Of a stretch of 64,000 nt of DNA, positions 21,545 to 33,913 are shown piece by piece. The position numbers were made by a program, and so were the translations under genes. The stretch lies in the NCBI GenBank assembly GCA_005656395.1, contig SRSI01000028.1, forward strand, positions 1,054,001-1,118,000, written 5' to 3'. The stretch comes from Strongyloides papillosus. Lineage: Eukaryota > Nematoda > Chromadorea > Rhabditida > Strongyloididae. A model generated the notes under the pieces. It worked only from the letters and a program-made list of their open reading frames with translations, was not told the origin of the DNA and made no database searches. Position 1 is the first letter of the stretch, and every line of letters starts with the position of its first letter.

Positions 21545-24311
21545 ATGAGCTGTTCCTATCGTTTCGAATGTAAACTACCTCTTCCCAAGTTAGATGAATA
21601 TTCAAACAAGGATGAGATCAAACATGGAATTGTAAATACTGATATCGTAGGAGGTAGTATATGTTCAAGAGATTTGATGGTATTTTCCGCCATGGAATCA
21701 TCTGATACTGAATACCAAGGTATAAAAGAACTGATTTGTGACATTATGTTTGTGAATAAGGAAAATGGGATCCAATATTTGGACAAAACAATAGATGAAT
21801 TAAAAATTAGCAAATTGATTAATAAAAATTTTTCATGTATTTTAAATGAAAATACTTATAGTGATTGTTCTGTTGCAGCTATGCTAGAAGTGAATATCTT
21901 AATTTTTAAAGAATTTTCTTCACCAAAACAGCTTTTAGAGCCGTTCATATTCCTGAATCTATTGGATAAGGATAAAATAAATAGTTGGCCAGTAATTTGT
22001 ATAAAGTTAAACGAAAATGGGTTATTTCAATTAGTGTTTAAAGCGACATTAGCTACAAGAGACAAATTTACAAACTTTTTACTTTTAGATGTCATGCCAA
22101 TTTATAAGGAATATGTTGCAAAAAAATTAACAATAGACGGTGATTATAATCGTTATTTACCTGCCCCATACAATACTTCTGATTGGGATATGGTTAAATC
22201 GATTGACGATTGTTTGTTACATTACAATGGTATTTTTGTAAATAGTCATAAACCAGTGAGAAAAAATCAGAAAATTTTGGGCCTTGGTACTAACAAAGGA
22301 TGTATAATATTGACTGCAGAACCTAACAAGAAAATAGAAAAAAGTGATTCAATCGTAGAGCTTTTAAAAAACTATTTGTTTGGAGAAAATAAAAATGACG
22401 AATTTCTAACTTTATTTCACGAAATCAAAGAAAGAATGATGTTTTATCGACAAATTTTGCAAATTTCAGAGAAAAGCCTACTTTTGTTTCTCGCTGTGTT
22501 AAGTCAATCGTTGAAGATTAATTTATGCATCTTAAGGAATCAACATTTTATATCACTTAGAAACATAATTAGTAAAAACAATCTTGCTGAAAATTGTTCT
22601 GATCCAATTGTTGCTGTTATGGAAGTAGATGGCGGATATTGTATCATAAACAAAGTGACAATGGGTGATAATAGGAATTTATATTTTCCAGTTGCTCATT
22701 CAATAATTGAAGAAATATTTTTTAAATATATAAAGAGAGTAAGCTTTCCTCACAAAAAATTATATTTTTTCTCTTTAGGCTAATGGAAACGTTTTAGATA
22801 TCAATTTGGATGACCTTTGTAATGATATACATGCATGTGATTCAACGTTACTAGAGAACAAATTACTTAACAAAAATCGCTTTTTGAAAAAATTAGAAGC
22901 CTATTGTGCTGATCTGGCTTTTAGAATAAAATTTCCAATCCACGAAAAAGAACGTTATGAGTAAGTTATTTAGCTAGATGTGGTTAACTTTAGAAATTAA
23001 ATGGATTTCTGTTTTATTATTATTTTTTATAGGGCTTTTTGCGAAAGAACTAAAGAATTTAATACAACTGAAAACAAGAATGTAGAATCCAGTTCTACTA
23101 GTAAATCCGTATTAAATGGAAGTGATGACAGTCATCAGACGGAATCAATATGTACTTATAATATTACTGAAGATAATGAAGTGATTGAATCAAAACAGTC
23201 TTTAGCAGTAAAACGTCCTTTTACAGAGATTTCAAATGAAACTGATGACGAAGTTGTTGACATTGAAACAATAGAACAATGTTCAAATGCGGCTGTTGAA
23301 AGTTTATCTCTAGAACCTCCTGGGAAAATTGAAAAAGGTGACAAAAATACTATTAAATGGATTCCAAATGAAACTGCATTTTCTTTGATAAGGAGTATGA
23401 AACCAACTGATAATGAGAAAATTGTTACTAGAACGGCAAAGATGAATTGGTCAAATTTAATTAAAAAATGCCTTCAAAAAGATCCCGTTACCCCTAAAAA
23501 ATATGACATTTTCAAGCGCAATGTTTATAAAATATGGGAAGATATCCTAAACGAAGAAATGATATCACAAGACGAAGGATACGGTAAAATTGAGCTTGAA
23601 GTTGATGGGTTTGATCATTTAATTGATAACGGCATCGAAATTGTTGGAATGCTATCGGAAAGAAAGTATACGGATCAGATTATTGTCAAAATTAATCCAG
23701 CAGATTACAAAATTAATTGTCTTGTAAATATATATAATTTATCAATGAAAACATCACTAGAAAACGACATAACTGAAGAAGAATCGAAGAAATCTACCCC
23801 GAAAAAATGTGAATTGTTTAAACATTATTATAGATGTACAAACTGTAAAAAAATTGGAGATGAATTCAACAAAAATGTCAAACTTGGGAAATATGGAGAT
23901 GATATTCCGGATAAACCTAAAGCAGCAACATTAATTAAAACTTTTAAAGGAAATCTTTGTGTTGATACAAGAATGGGAAAAAATAAAGAACATTGCAGAG
24001 GTTGTGAACCTATATCTTTACTTGTAGTACTAGCTGATCAATTTGAGAAAAAAGTAAAGATTTTATCGTCTAAGAGATATGTAACTTTTGAGGCTGCATA
24101 TCAAAGAATGCTTGCTGGAACTATGGAACTAGCGGAAATTCACGGAATTCAATATGAAAGAATATTAGAACATTGTCTTCCTAAAGAAAAACTTCGTGAG
24201 CAATGTGCAAAGTGTGATGAATTCTTTAAAATTAAACAAAAATCAATATCAGTTACTCCTAATAATAGTTTTTGCTCCAAAAAAAAGGGAACTAAAAGTC
24301 TATTTAGATAA
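21545..24311 (+). CDS. Large unrecognised protein (884 aa) with cysteine pairs and an internal repeat
   Basis: Three exons (21545-22738, 22779-22960, 23033-24311) join in frame across introns of 40 and 72 nt. The first 400 residues seem to hold two copies of one fold. Each copy has a helix (SVAAMLEV / LFLAVLSQSL), a strand (NILIF / NLCIL), a second strand (VICIKL / IVAVMEV) and a third (GLFQLVFKA / GGYCIINKV). This order recalls OTU-like papain-fold domains, but no catalytic Cys/His set is evident. Residues 460-590 are acidic, Ser/Glu-rich and probably disordered. The C-terminal part has YYRC-x2-C at about 723 and HC-x2-C at about 778, plus a third CAKC near 864, suggesting zinc binding of FLYWCH-like spacing. 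Function unknown. Confidence 0.72.
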
Positions 24312-25215
24312 ATAATGTGGAAAAAGTTGTTGTGTTTTTGTTTTTGACTTCTAATAAAACGTTAAATAGCCTTGATAATATAGTTTATGTTTTTTAGGAT
24401 TTTGTTATAAAGATTTTATTTAATTAGTAGCCAACTTAAACAATGTTATTTATCTACTACAGTAGGTGGGAAGTATGTATGTTTAAATTCTAAAATTAGT
24501 TTGTTGTTATTAATATATAAGGAAATAAAATTTATCTACAAAATTAATTTTGCATAACATAATAAGAAATAAATGGATAAAAAAATTTCCTTCATATAAA
24601 CTTAATAATTACGTATACTGATAATGGTTTGGACAGTTTCGATCAAGTATAAGTAATAATTTATGTAATGAATTAAATTTTATTAATAATAAATGCAGCT
24701 CGTGATAAATATATTACTATAATTAATTGGAAAAATTAAAAAAGATTTATATTCAAACATCAAAAATTGAATCCATTAAAATCTTAAAATATCACCTAAC
24801 GAATGGAATATTAACAGACAGTAAGAAAATTTTTTTTCGTAAAAGTGCAAAAAATTTCCTATTAGTAGGTTGCCTTTCTTATGGTATTTATGCTGTTCGC
24901 AAATTGTTCTAAATTTGTTTTATACATTTATTTTAAAAAAAATATTAATTATAAAAAGTTTCCATAAAAAAATTAATTATTAAATACTGGAAATGTAAAT
25001 AATTTTAACTACATGGCAAAGTTACAATAATTTAGTGTAAAAGGAAAAACATTAAAGAGTATTTTCTAGAAAATATAAATGTTATTGAATTAATAAAAAT
25101 TAATAAGAATTGTCATTAATAAAATTTAATGAAGTATTAGCAATAAAAATAATTATGTATAATATCTCACTCTCTCAAAAATTATTCACATATAAAGTTT
25201 AATCCTTTTTAAATC
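24312..25215. other. Intergenic region with a short open stretch
   Basis: Bases 24727-24912 encode 61 codons ending in a hydrophobic tail (KNFLLVGCLSYGIYAVRKLF) typical of a tail-anchored mini-protein, but there is no ATG: an in-frame TAA lies directly before the TTG. It might be the last exon of a small gene. Nothing else is seen. Confidence 0.35.
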
Positions 25216-26377
25216 ATGTCTACTAATATTACAATTCCTGAAGGCTGGAGTAAAATTAACGAATCTACTGAACATATTTTTGGTCTGTTATTTTATCAAA
25301 AAATAAATATGATTGTTGGAGGAATTGGTACAATTATTAATATATTACTTCTATCTATTTTATTATCTACAAAATATTTCTTAAAAAGTGGAAAGCTAAC
25401 TATTTTTTTATGTATAGGTGATTTAATAAATTGTTTTTATATTTTTATGCAAGGATACACAAGACATGAAATTTATATGATAGCTATTAATGAAAAAATT
25501 ACTAAGAACCAAACTTATTGGTCTTGCGGATTGTTAGTTTTTGATTGGGTAGGGATTATAGGTTCATTAATACCTCATATGGTAACTCTTGTAATTGGAT
25601 TAGAAAGAATAGTTGCATTAAAATTTCCAGTTTTTTTTAAAAGATATTTTAATGACAATCAAGTAAAAGCTTCACTTTTTTGCCTTATTTATTTAGCAAT
25701 ATCTCTTATTATTGCATTTACATTATCATATCTACATAGACATGTTAAATCTAAGTATTGGTGTGGAAGAAAAGTGTCCTATACAGTATATTATACTAGT
25801 TTTATTTATGTAATGAATATTCTTGGATATGTAACTTGTTTTTTTCTCACTTTTGTTGTTATGTGTCACATTAAAGTATCATCAATTACAAACTACAAAA
25901 GTAAGTTTTAAAAATATTTTCTTAATAATAATTTTTAATTATAGTAGAGAAAATAATGGTAGTAAACTTTCTGTTGGTGATAAAAGGTAAAAATTTAAAA
26001 AAATAATTATATTATTTGTAGACAAATTCGAAATTACCGAAGAATAAAACAAATTGTTCTAATTTCATTTATTCATCTGTAACAATATCTTTTCCAAGTT
26101 TTGTTTCACTTGCATCTTCATTTCTCAATGGGGTAGGTTTAGTAGTTTCAAAAATTATAAATAAAACTTCTAGTTAAGTGCTGCTATTGCAGATCCAGCC
26201 GACTGGATATCTGTAGGAAAATCATCAATTAATTTATTTGTCTACATGTTATTAAACAAAGAATTTCAAAGTAGACTTTATGGGGATATATTTAGAATTG
26301 AATCATATAAAGTAAATCAAATGAATTCTTTAATGGTTACAAGAGTGTCACCTACAGAAAAAACCAAGAAGTATTAA
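25216..26377 (+). CDS. Seven-transmembrane GPCR, serpentine (srsx/rhodopsin-like) type
   Basis: Exon 1 (25216-25900) encodes an extracellular N-terminus with NIT glycosylation site, TM1 (IVGGIGTIINILLLSILLS), TM2 containing GDLIN, conserved Cys in TYWSCGL before TM3, TM3 ending in LERIVAL (an E/DRY-like motif), TM4 and TM5. Short exons follow at about 25945-25987 and 26023-26131, then 26174-26377 with TM7 (DWISVGKSSINLFVYMLL) and a tail ending KTKKY. Two single-base problems interrupt the frame: the AAAA run at 25897-25900 and the TT at 26072-26073. Both are homopolymers, so the gene may be intact in the animal. Probably a chemosensory or orphan neuropeptide receptor. A paralogue lies at 30199. 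Exon 2 and 3 borders are approximate. Confidence 0.7.
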
Positions 26378-27154
26378 TAATTTATAATGTTTAAAATTTA
26401 TAGAAAAAATTATTTAGGTCTTATCCGTTTACCCTTCTAGTAGCCAATAGTACTAGTGACAAAACTTCAATTTAGGTATGAAAGCAAGATTTTAACTAGT
26501 AAGCAAAAATATAAATTCTTTATACCAACATAAATCTCAACTTCTGTAAGTGATATTACAACGGTAATGAAATAGTAAAATTCAAATTATTCTGAAGTTA
26601 CTTCCTAATTGAGATGTTAATCTAACAATAGGTTTATTTAAGTAAAACAATTAAAAATATATTATTACTACTTTTTAACCTTTATAAAATATGCATTTTT
26701 CTAGTTAAATTAATTATCCGAAACTAATAAATAAATATTATAACGATATCTATTATTTTATAACCAATTTATCGTTTGATTAAAATCACATTCATTTTCC
26801 TGAACACTTTCCACCTCTACTTTTATTATCATTACTGCATTAATTCAAATTTTATTTCTTAATATTGTAAAAGTTGTAGTTTTGTTCTGATAATGAATTT
26901 GTGGAAATTGGGACTTTTATTTTAAATAAATTGTCTGAATATTTATGAAAAATTACTGCCCTAAATAAATAATAAAGTTTTTTTTCCCGAAATTTTTTGT
27001 AATGAACAATATATTTCTAATGTATTAAGTCGTTAATTTTTTTACACTTTTACTGTTTAATAATAATACTTGTTTTGGATATTGTCCCCTATATAAAGAT
27101 ATATTTAAATGATCTTAATACTTCAGTAACTAATATTTATATTGTTACAACTAG
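26378..27154. other. AT-rich spacer; TATA box before the sulfotransferase
   Basis: No gene seen. CCCCTATATAAAG at about 27088-27100, some 55 bp before the ATG at 27155, is a good TATA-box match. Confidence 0.45.
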
Positions 27155-28133
27155 ATGAAACTTTGTTACAAATTTTTGTTCGATTCATTATATCTAATAC
27201 TACTCTTAAATAATTTTTATGAGGCTAAAAGAATTAATGTAGTTAAGGAAATAACATTAAATAATAGTGGTTTAAATTTGAAATATGTCTCTATAAGTAA
27301 TTATTCTATTAGAAGTGAATATGCCTCCGCACCAAAATATAAAATTAATGCATGCTATACAGGAAAATCTTTCAGTTCTATGGCTCTAGGTCTTTTTTGT
27401 TACCTTTTCGATGATAAAAATTTTCTCAAACATTATAAATCTGCTAATAATAAAGGTGCTAATAGACATTTATGTCAAAGAAGAAATAGAAATCTTCTTA
27501 TGACTGAAGTTATTAAGAAATATTCGAACAATAATAGTACTAAATTTTTTAATGAATGGAAAAACATATATGTTGTACGGAATCCGATTTCAAGATTTAT
27601 CAGTGGTTTCATACAAATATGTGTGCTTAAAATAGGACTACCTTCAAATCATCCATATTGTTTCAATTGTAAAAGAAGTATGAACTGTTTTCTAACAAAA
27701 TTATACACCAGATTACTAAAATTTAAAGGAACACACAACATTGTAGATCGTTTTTTATCATATCATTTTCACCCACAAAAATGGTAATATCTGTATATTG
27801 AAATTAAATACTATTTTATTTTAGGCAATGTGAATATTTTAAATACAAGGATAAATACAAAATTATACATTACGATTCTGATAAAAAGCAATTTTATGAA
27901 ACGTATTAGGAGAATTAAGAGATAGTGGAGTACCAGAAGCAAAATTAACATTCATAAAAAAGTTATTTTATACAACTAAACCAATTCACAAAACTGATGG
28001 AAAACATATCACAAATATGTATAAAAATTATTTACTTAGAAACCCTAAATTATTGAAATTATTGCTGAAAATCTTTTATGAAGATTTTGAAGAATTTAAA
28101 TTTGAAATACCCAACATTGAAAAATTATCATGA
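27155..28133 (+). CDS. Golgi-type carbohydrate sulfotransferase (about 312 aa)
   Basis: Exon 1 (27155-27783) begins with a signal/anchor (KFLFDSLYLILLLNNFYEA). The 5'-phosphosulfate-binding region is suggested by NACYTGKSFSSMALGLFCYL, and the 3'-phosphate motif by YVVRNPISRFISGF. Cys-rich CFNCKRSMNCF follows. Exon 2 (27825-28133), joined through codon TG|G, has YKIIHYD, then LGELRDSGVPEAKL and the C-terminal ..KIFYEDFEEFKF, typical of the nematode Sulfotransfer_2-type family acting on glycosaminoglycans or glycans. The frame is lost at the TT of 27905-27906; one more T would restore it and give the complete domain. I read this as an assembly error. Substrate unknown. Confidence 0.8.
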
Positions 28134-28750
28134 TACTTATCTTATTCTTTTTATTATGAATAATAATTAAAAAAACATAGATGATGTAAAATTAATCCTA
28201 TGCTGTAAATTCGGATATCAAAGAAAAAAAAATATATGTATAAACTAAATTGTTTTATTTTTAGTACCTTTTCTAAAAAAAATTTTTTTAACTTTTTTTT
28301 TTTCCTTTCTAAATGATGTAATAAAGTGTATTTACGAATTCAAACTGATAATAATAATTTAATATAAGTAATTTGAAAATTTTCTAATCTTTCATTTATT
28401 AATTTTTGAAATTAAAATTTACTAGTTTTTAAAGAAATATTAAATTTTATTTTATTAATTAACTACAGGGTGAGCCAAAATATGCATCACAGTTTGTATT
28501 CAAACTACATAATATTTTCTACAATTCATTCTTTTTGTTAGTATAGATAAATCATGTTGCTAACTATTAAGGATAAAAGTATTTTAAAATCATAATTGAA
28601 AGATATTACTATACATTACATAATTTATAATAAAAATTTTGATTGAAATTGTGATGCATATTTTGGCCTACCCTGTATATCAATATAGAAATTATTTTAA
28701 ACTTTACTAATTATTTTCAAACTAATTTAGTAATATAGAAGTTTATCAAT
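28134..28750. other. Spacer containing a mariner-like MITE
   Basis: Only the element at 28466-28675 is recognisable. The rest is A/T-rich, with TTTTTTTTTCC tracts. Confidence 0.4.
28466..28675. mobile_element. Mariner/Tc1-like MITE (210 bp)
   Basis: Flanked by TA on both sides (28464-28465, 28676-28677). The ends are inverted copies over about 26 bp: CAGGGTGAGCCAAAATATGC on the left, CAGGGTAGGCCAAAATATGC as the complement of the right end, both continuing ATCACA. The CAGGGT start and TA duplication are typical of mariner-family elements. The middle is A/T-rich and non-coding, so a transposase would have to act in trans. The near-identical ends suggest recent activity. Confidence 0.88.
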
Positions 28751-29849
28751 ATGATTGATTATTTTTCTATCATATATTCAGACACTCTTTGTTTACAACC
28801 TCATTTTTTGCTATATTAGCATGTTTAGTAGCAATATTAATTACAAAAGCAACACCCGATGATATCAATTATAAACATTTAAGAAAATTATTTATTTTGA
28901 GTTAGGCTTTGGGATATTAACAAGTTTTATTTCACCATTGACAAATTTAGAATTACTTCATATTAATGGAATTGTATTTTGGCATATTCAAAGATTAAGC
29001 AATTTTGAATTCAATATTGCCATACAGATTTTTGTATCAATTTTTATCTCTTTTGGAAATTATTTTGATATAACCTTTTTGACAACAAAAGTTGTTGTGA
29101 GAAATTCAATTTTATGGCATAATCTTCAATTAAATAATAAAAAAGTTTGCCGTTATATATTTACAACAATCTTTGTCACATTTATTGGTGTTTTTGCTAA
29201 CGGATTTATCTTTTTTGATCGAATTCAAATGCCAATGCCAATGATTAATGTTAGTATTTCAGAAACACAAACTACATTAGAAAATTTATTTTCTAAAAGT
29301 ATAGCAATTAGAATGGTAAGATTTTTTTTACTAAAAAATTAACTATAAAATTAAAGGATTCTATATATTATACAATCATTACTGTATTGTATCTGATATA
29401 TTTTCAACAAACTATTTGATTATTTTTCTTACATTAAGAAAGCATATAAAATTGCTTAAAATATGAAACACGAAATTCAAATGTCGTCAAAGACTAAACT
29501 TGCTGCTAGTAGTTTTACTAGATCATTATAATAACAGCTGCGGTACCATTTTTATTGTCGGTATCCCATTATTTATGCTCACTATTATTTCAATATACAT
29601 CGGGAACAATTCAGTAGTACATCATCCAGCAGTTATCATAAGACTACTTTCATTATCACCTATGATAATTCTTTAAGTATTATATTGTTATCTCCAGTAA
29701 CAGAAAGATATTTTTTAAATTTCTGAAAAAATTTAATTGGGAAAGATAATAATACTTCGGTTAAAGTAATAAAAGGACCTAAATACGATGATATTCCTTC
29801 TCAAAGGAGAAATATAATACATAACAAAAAAAAAGTTATACTTTACTAA
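28751..29849 (+). pseudogene. Decayed serpentine receptor gene
   Basis: From ATG at 28751 hydrophobic helices typical of a nematode chemoreceptor can be followed: TTSFFAILACLVAILI, a GFGILTSFISPLTN helix, IAIQIFVSIFISFG, CRYIFTTIFVTFIGVFANGF, then IIIITAAVPFLLSVSHYLC and a last helix ending SPVTERYFLNF before a polar tail. The frame changes near 28785, 28903, 29405, 29468, 29520 and 29640-29675, with stops between. Two or three could be homopolymer errors, but the total makes decay likely. The P/SP..ER end resembles Str/Srd-type receptors; class uncertain. Confidence 0.6.
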
Positions 29850-30198
29850 CCATAAAAAATTGGTGAAAAATTATTAATGTTCTCTTTCACATTATAATTT
29901 AAGGTATTATTAATGTTATGATGTACTTATAACACAATAATTGTAGTAAAAAATAATTTTTTTCCATTTTTATATTATTATTCATTAAAGTTAGAAATAA
30001 TAAATATTACTTATCTAAATTATTATATTTAATTATATACAATTAATTCACTATAAATGATAGGTTTTATTTATCTTAAATACAAAATTAATTACCACCA
30101 GTAAATGAAAAGAAATAAATTCAGAAATAGAAATATACATATTTTTATGTTGAAGATAAAAAAAAGTTGTTCATTTTATAATTTTTAATAAATTTAAA

Positions 30199-31303
30199 AT
30201 GGCTATAAATTCTTCTAGCGGTTGGACGAGTATTACTTTAGATCCAGGATATACGTCATATTTACTTTCATTTCAAACTATGAATATGATATTTGGAAGT
30301 ATAGGAATTATAATTAATATTTTCCTTATAATTATATTGTTAAGTTCTGAATTCTTTAGATGTTACAGAAGACTTATTCTCCTTCTCGCAATAGGAGATT
30401 TATGTAAACTGTATTTATGTTTTTATGCAAGGATATGAGAGGAAAGCAATTTATTTACACGCTTTTAAAACAGGATATGTTAAAAATCAAACATATTGGT
30501 CATGTGCTTTAAAAGTTTTTGACTGGATGGGTTTATTAGGTTCACTTATACCTCATATAGTAACTTTTATTATGAGTATTGAAAGAACAGTAGCATCAAA
30601 TACTCCTCTTTTCTATGAAAGATACTTTTCTAAAGGTGATGTTAAAGCATGTTCTTTTGTTGTATTTATGTCATTATTAATATGATTCTTGGCTTTTAAC
30701 ACTTGCCTATCTTCATAGAAATGTACCTTCAAGATATTTTTGTGGTAGAAAAGTTTCATATACTTATGCTTATATTTCATTTATATACGGTATGAACGTT
30801 TTTGGATATGTTTCATGGTTTATAGTAACATTATCAATAATGGTGCATTTAAAACTACTTATACGTATTGATAAAAAGTGTAAGTTATAAATTAAAAAAT
30901 TATTATAATTTTATAAAGTGTAGCAGATTGTAGAAAAACAGCATACAAAAGTCAAGAATTAAAAAGGTATGAATTAAACTTTTTTTAGCATCAATTAATT
31001 TTACGGCATGTAAAAAACTATCAACGTATAAAACAGGTTGTATTTATATCATTTATCTCTTCGGTTACCATTTCTTTACCTAATTTCATTTCACTTGCTT
31101 CAGCTATTTTAGGACCATTAAGTGTATAATTTTTCTACAAAAATCTTAATATCTTAATTTAGTTAGAATCTGTTATAGCAGATTCAGCAGATTGTGTTTC
31201 TGTGGGAAAATCCTCAATAAACTTATTTGTTATATTATATTTGATAAAGAATTTCGACAATCCAATAAAATTACATGAATGCAGAAAACGTCTATATGTT
31301 TAA
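30199..31303 (+). pseudogene. GPCR paralogue of the 25216 gene, apparently inactive
   Basis: The protein blocks run parallel to the gene at 25216: IGIIINIFLIIILLSS (TM1), LLLAIGDL, MQGYERKAIY, NQTYWSCALKVFDWMG, LIPHIVTFIMSIERTVAS, LAYLHRNVPSRYFCGRKVSYTY, and TM7 DCVSVGKSSINLFVIL. Frame changes occur at 30417-30421 (a T5 run) and at about 30680-30685, just before an in-frame TGA. The acceptor expected before the exon RHVKNYQRIKQ (about 31008) reads TTTTACG where AG is needed. The two indels might be assembly errors, but together with the poor splice site a pseudogene is more likely. Tandem duplication origin is clear. Confidence 0.65.
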
Positions 31304-31515
31304 AAGAACTAAATATACATAATAAATATCAAAGAACATTTAATTTTATTGGTATGATATAAAAATTTTATAAATCAATGTTGTTGAACCTATAAATAAA
31401 TTTTTTCAAATAAAAATACTCATTAAAAAACTATTATAATAAAATTTCCTGTTTATAACAGAATCTTTATTCACATCATTCTCCTACAAACTCCCTTATA
31501 AAAATTTATTAAAAG

Positions 31516-32377
31516 TCAGCTGGAGCTGGATGTGGAGTAGGTTTTTTTCCCAACACCGGTAAGCAATCTCTTAATCTCTCCAATAGCTTTAGCTGGATTC
31601 AAATGTTTTGGACAAGTTTTAGTACAATTTAAAATAGTATGACACTTGAAAGCTGAGAAAGCATCGCGCATACGATTCAAGCGTTCTTCATGTTTCTCAT
31701 CACGAGAATCAATGATCCATCTGTAAGCTTGCATCAAAACTGCAGGTCCAAGATACTTATCAGAATTCCACCAGTAGGATGGGCATGATGTTGAACAACA
31801 AGCACAAAGAATACATTCATAAAGTCCATCAAGCTTTTCGCGTTCATCAACAGATTGGTAGAGTTGTTTATCTCCAAGGTTCATTGGAGTATTTCTTTGA
31901 ATCCATGGTTGAATTGAGGAATATTGAGCATAGAAAAGATTCATGTCTGGTACTAAATCCTTAACAACGTACATATAGGGAAGTGGATAAATTTTTGTTG
32001 ATTTACTAGTATCTTTGTCAATATTACAGATACAAGCAAGTGTGTTTGCTCCACCAATATTCATAGCGCATGAACCACAAATCCCTTCACGACATGAACG
32101 TCTAAATGTAAGTGATGAATCTTGTTCATTCTTAATTTTAATAAGGGCATCCAAGACCATAGGTCCACATTTATTAAGATCAACATTGTATTTCTAAAAA
32201 TCAATATAAACATATATTATATATACTAACTTTAACTTCAGGCTTGGATCCAGGTTGGTCAGGATTGTATCGATAAATTTCGAATGTTTTGATGTTGGCT
32301 CCTTTAGAGCAACAACGAATAGCGTTGAAGTTCAAAGCACTAGCAGCTTTAACAATATTTGAAGCACTGCAGATCAT
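31516..32377 (-). CDS. SDHB: Succinate dehydrogenase iron-sulfur subunit (complex II)
   Basis: Exon 1 (32377-32231, 49 codons) with a short mitochondrial presequence and [14 protein letters not shown], and exon 2 (32193-31516), joined by a 37-nt intron, give 274 aa. The [2Fe-2S] ligands are Cys83, 88, 91 and 103 ([14 protein letters not shown]). The [4Fe-4S]/[3Fe-4S] cysteines lie in [12 protein letters not shown] (176-186) and in [12 protein letters not shown] (233-243). The quinone-site region [22 protein letters not shown] is intact. The protein passes electrons from SDHA to quinone in the inner mitochondrial membrane. TTCAATTACAG about 10 bases before the ATG looks like a trans-splice acceptor. 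Secure. Confidence 0.96.
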
Positions 32378-33913
32378 AATAACCAGCTGTAATTGAAAAA
32401 CGATAGTTATTGCACCCTATTAAAAATTTGTCGAAATTTTTTTAGGTTTTGCACGTTTCAAAAATTATACAAGAAAAGGTCAAAATGTAACAACATAATA
32501 CAAAATAATACGAAAATTAAACTTAAAATGATACTAATTGATATACTAAGATATATTTGGAATATATTTATGGGAAAAAATAACTAAAAGGTGACAAAAA
32601 TAACAAGAATTGAAATTCTGCCATTGGACATGCGCCCCGTGACGAGTGACGTTACCCCACACTAATGGTAAACTTATCTCTGGTGGAAAATTGAATATTT
32701 GTTAGCTTATTTCTCCCCATAATCACGTAGACACTGGGAATTTGTGCATGTCAAAATAAAACTTTTTCAGAGGTCAGAAAACAGAAGTATAAAAATTGTA
32801 TCAAGAAATTTCTTGCAGAAAAGACGTATTAATTTTTATTTTATTATTTTGGTAAAGTAAATCTTATTATTTTTAACAGAATTGAAAGAAGAATGTGAAT
32901 TTTTTTAATTAAATTATAGGTAGATAATATTTACATATAATTTAAGATTGCTTTTTAATTTTATGGTAATATGATTATTTTAAAAAACGAATATTTCCAT
33001 TTTTGATGTATTACAGTATATTTATTCCAATTTTTTAAGAAAATTATTTGTGTTGTAAAATAAACGTGTTAATTATACATGCTCATAGATTAGAATTAAT
33101 CTTTCCCAAGTAAATAAATTTGTTTAACACTGACGTAGAATAATTATTATGGTTCTAAATTATGTAAAGCAAATGAACTTTTAAAAAAATATATTTGTTG
33201 ACAGAATTTCACGGAATTGTTTTTCTTAATTTTTAACTTATATAAAAACATTTTTTATAAGGGTTTATTAAAAATGTTTGTCATGCCACGTAATAATGAG
33301 ATATAAAACTTTTTTTATATGTTAAAATTAGTAACACACTTATGGATGTTTCAAAGATTTACAGTTGTTTTTTTTGATTGATGACGATCATTAAATGTAC
33401 TATTTATTTTTCGATTAATCATAGAATGATAAGAAGGAAAAAATGACATAAGTTAATATTATAATTTCCGAAAAGTATTTCGATATAACGTAATATAGAT
33501 GAATTTGATAAAAATACTTAGAATAATTTTTTTAAAAATTTAACATTATCTAAAAAAAATAACGAATTATGAACTTTGAAATTTTATGATGCATTAATTC
33601 AAATATATAAGAAAACATTTTAATTTGAGTTTATTAAGATTTTGTATTTAAATCCAATGTATGAATTTTTTGAGTACATGTTTTTTTGGAGTTGTATCTG
33701 ATGGTAATTTAAAGATATATTTTGTAAAATTGGTAAATTGACATATTAATATTATCACCTTCTACAATAATGGTTCTTATTGAAAGTATCTTTCTATTTG
33801 GAGATTTTCTATATAGCATAAAAGAATAGTAACCGTATAACGATATAAGAATTATACAATTAATCTTAAAATATAAATACATTAATTATCGTTGTTAATT
33901 AAACTCACAATTC
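32378..33913. other. Intergenic region with a GC-richer island near the SDHB promoter
   Basis: Bases about 32620-32680 are far richer in G/C than the surroundings and contain TGACG/CGTCA-type motifs (GTGACGAGTGACGTTACC), which resemble CREB/ATF sites. This lies about 250-300 bp upstream of SDHB and may be its promoter. The rest is A/T-rich with no gene seen. Confidence 0.4.

Noticed and set aside
24727..24912. Possible tail-anchored mini-protein
   Set aside because: No ATG, stop codon directly upstream and no acceptor; kept only as a note in the spacer entry.
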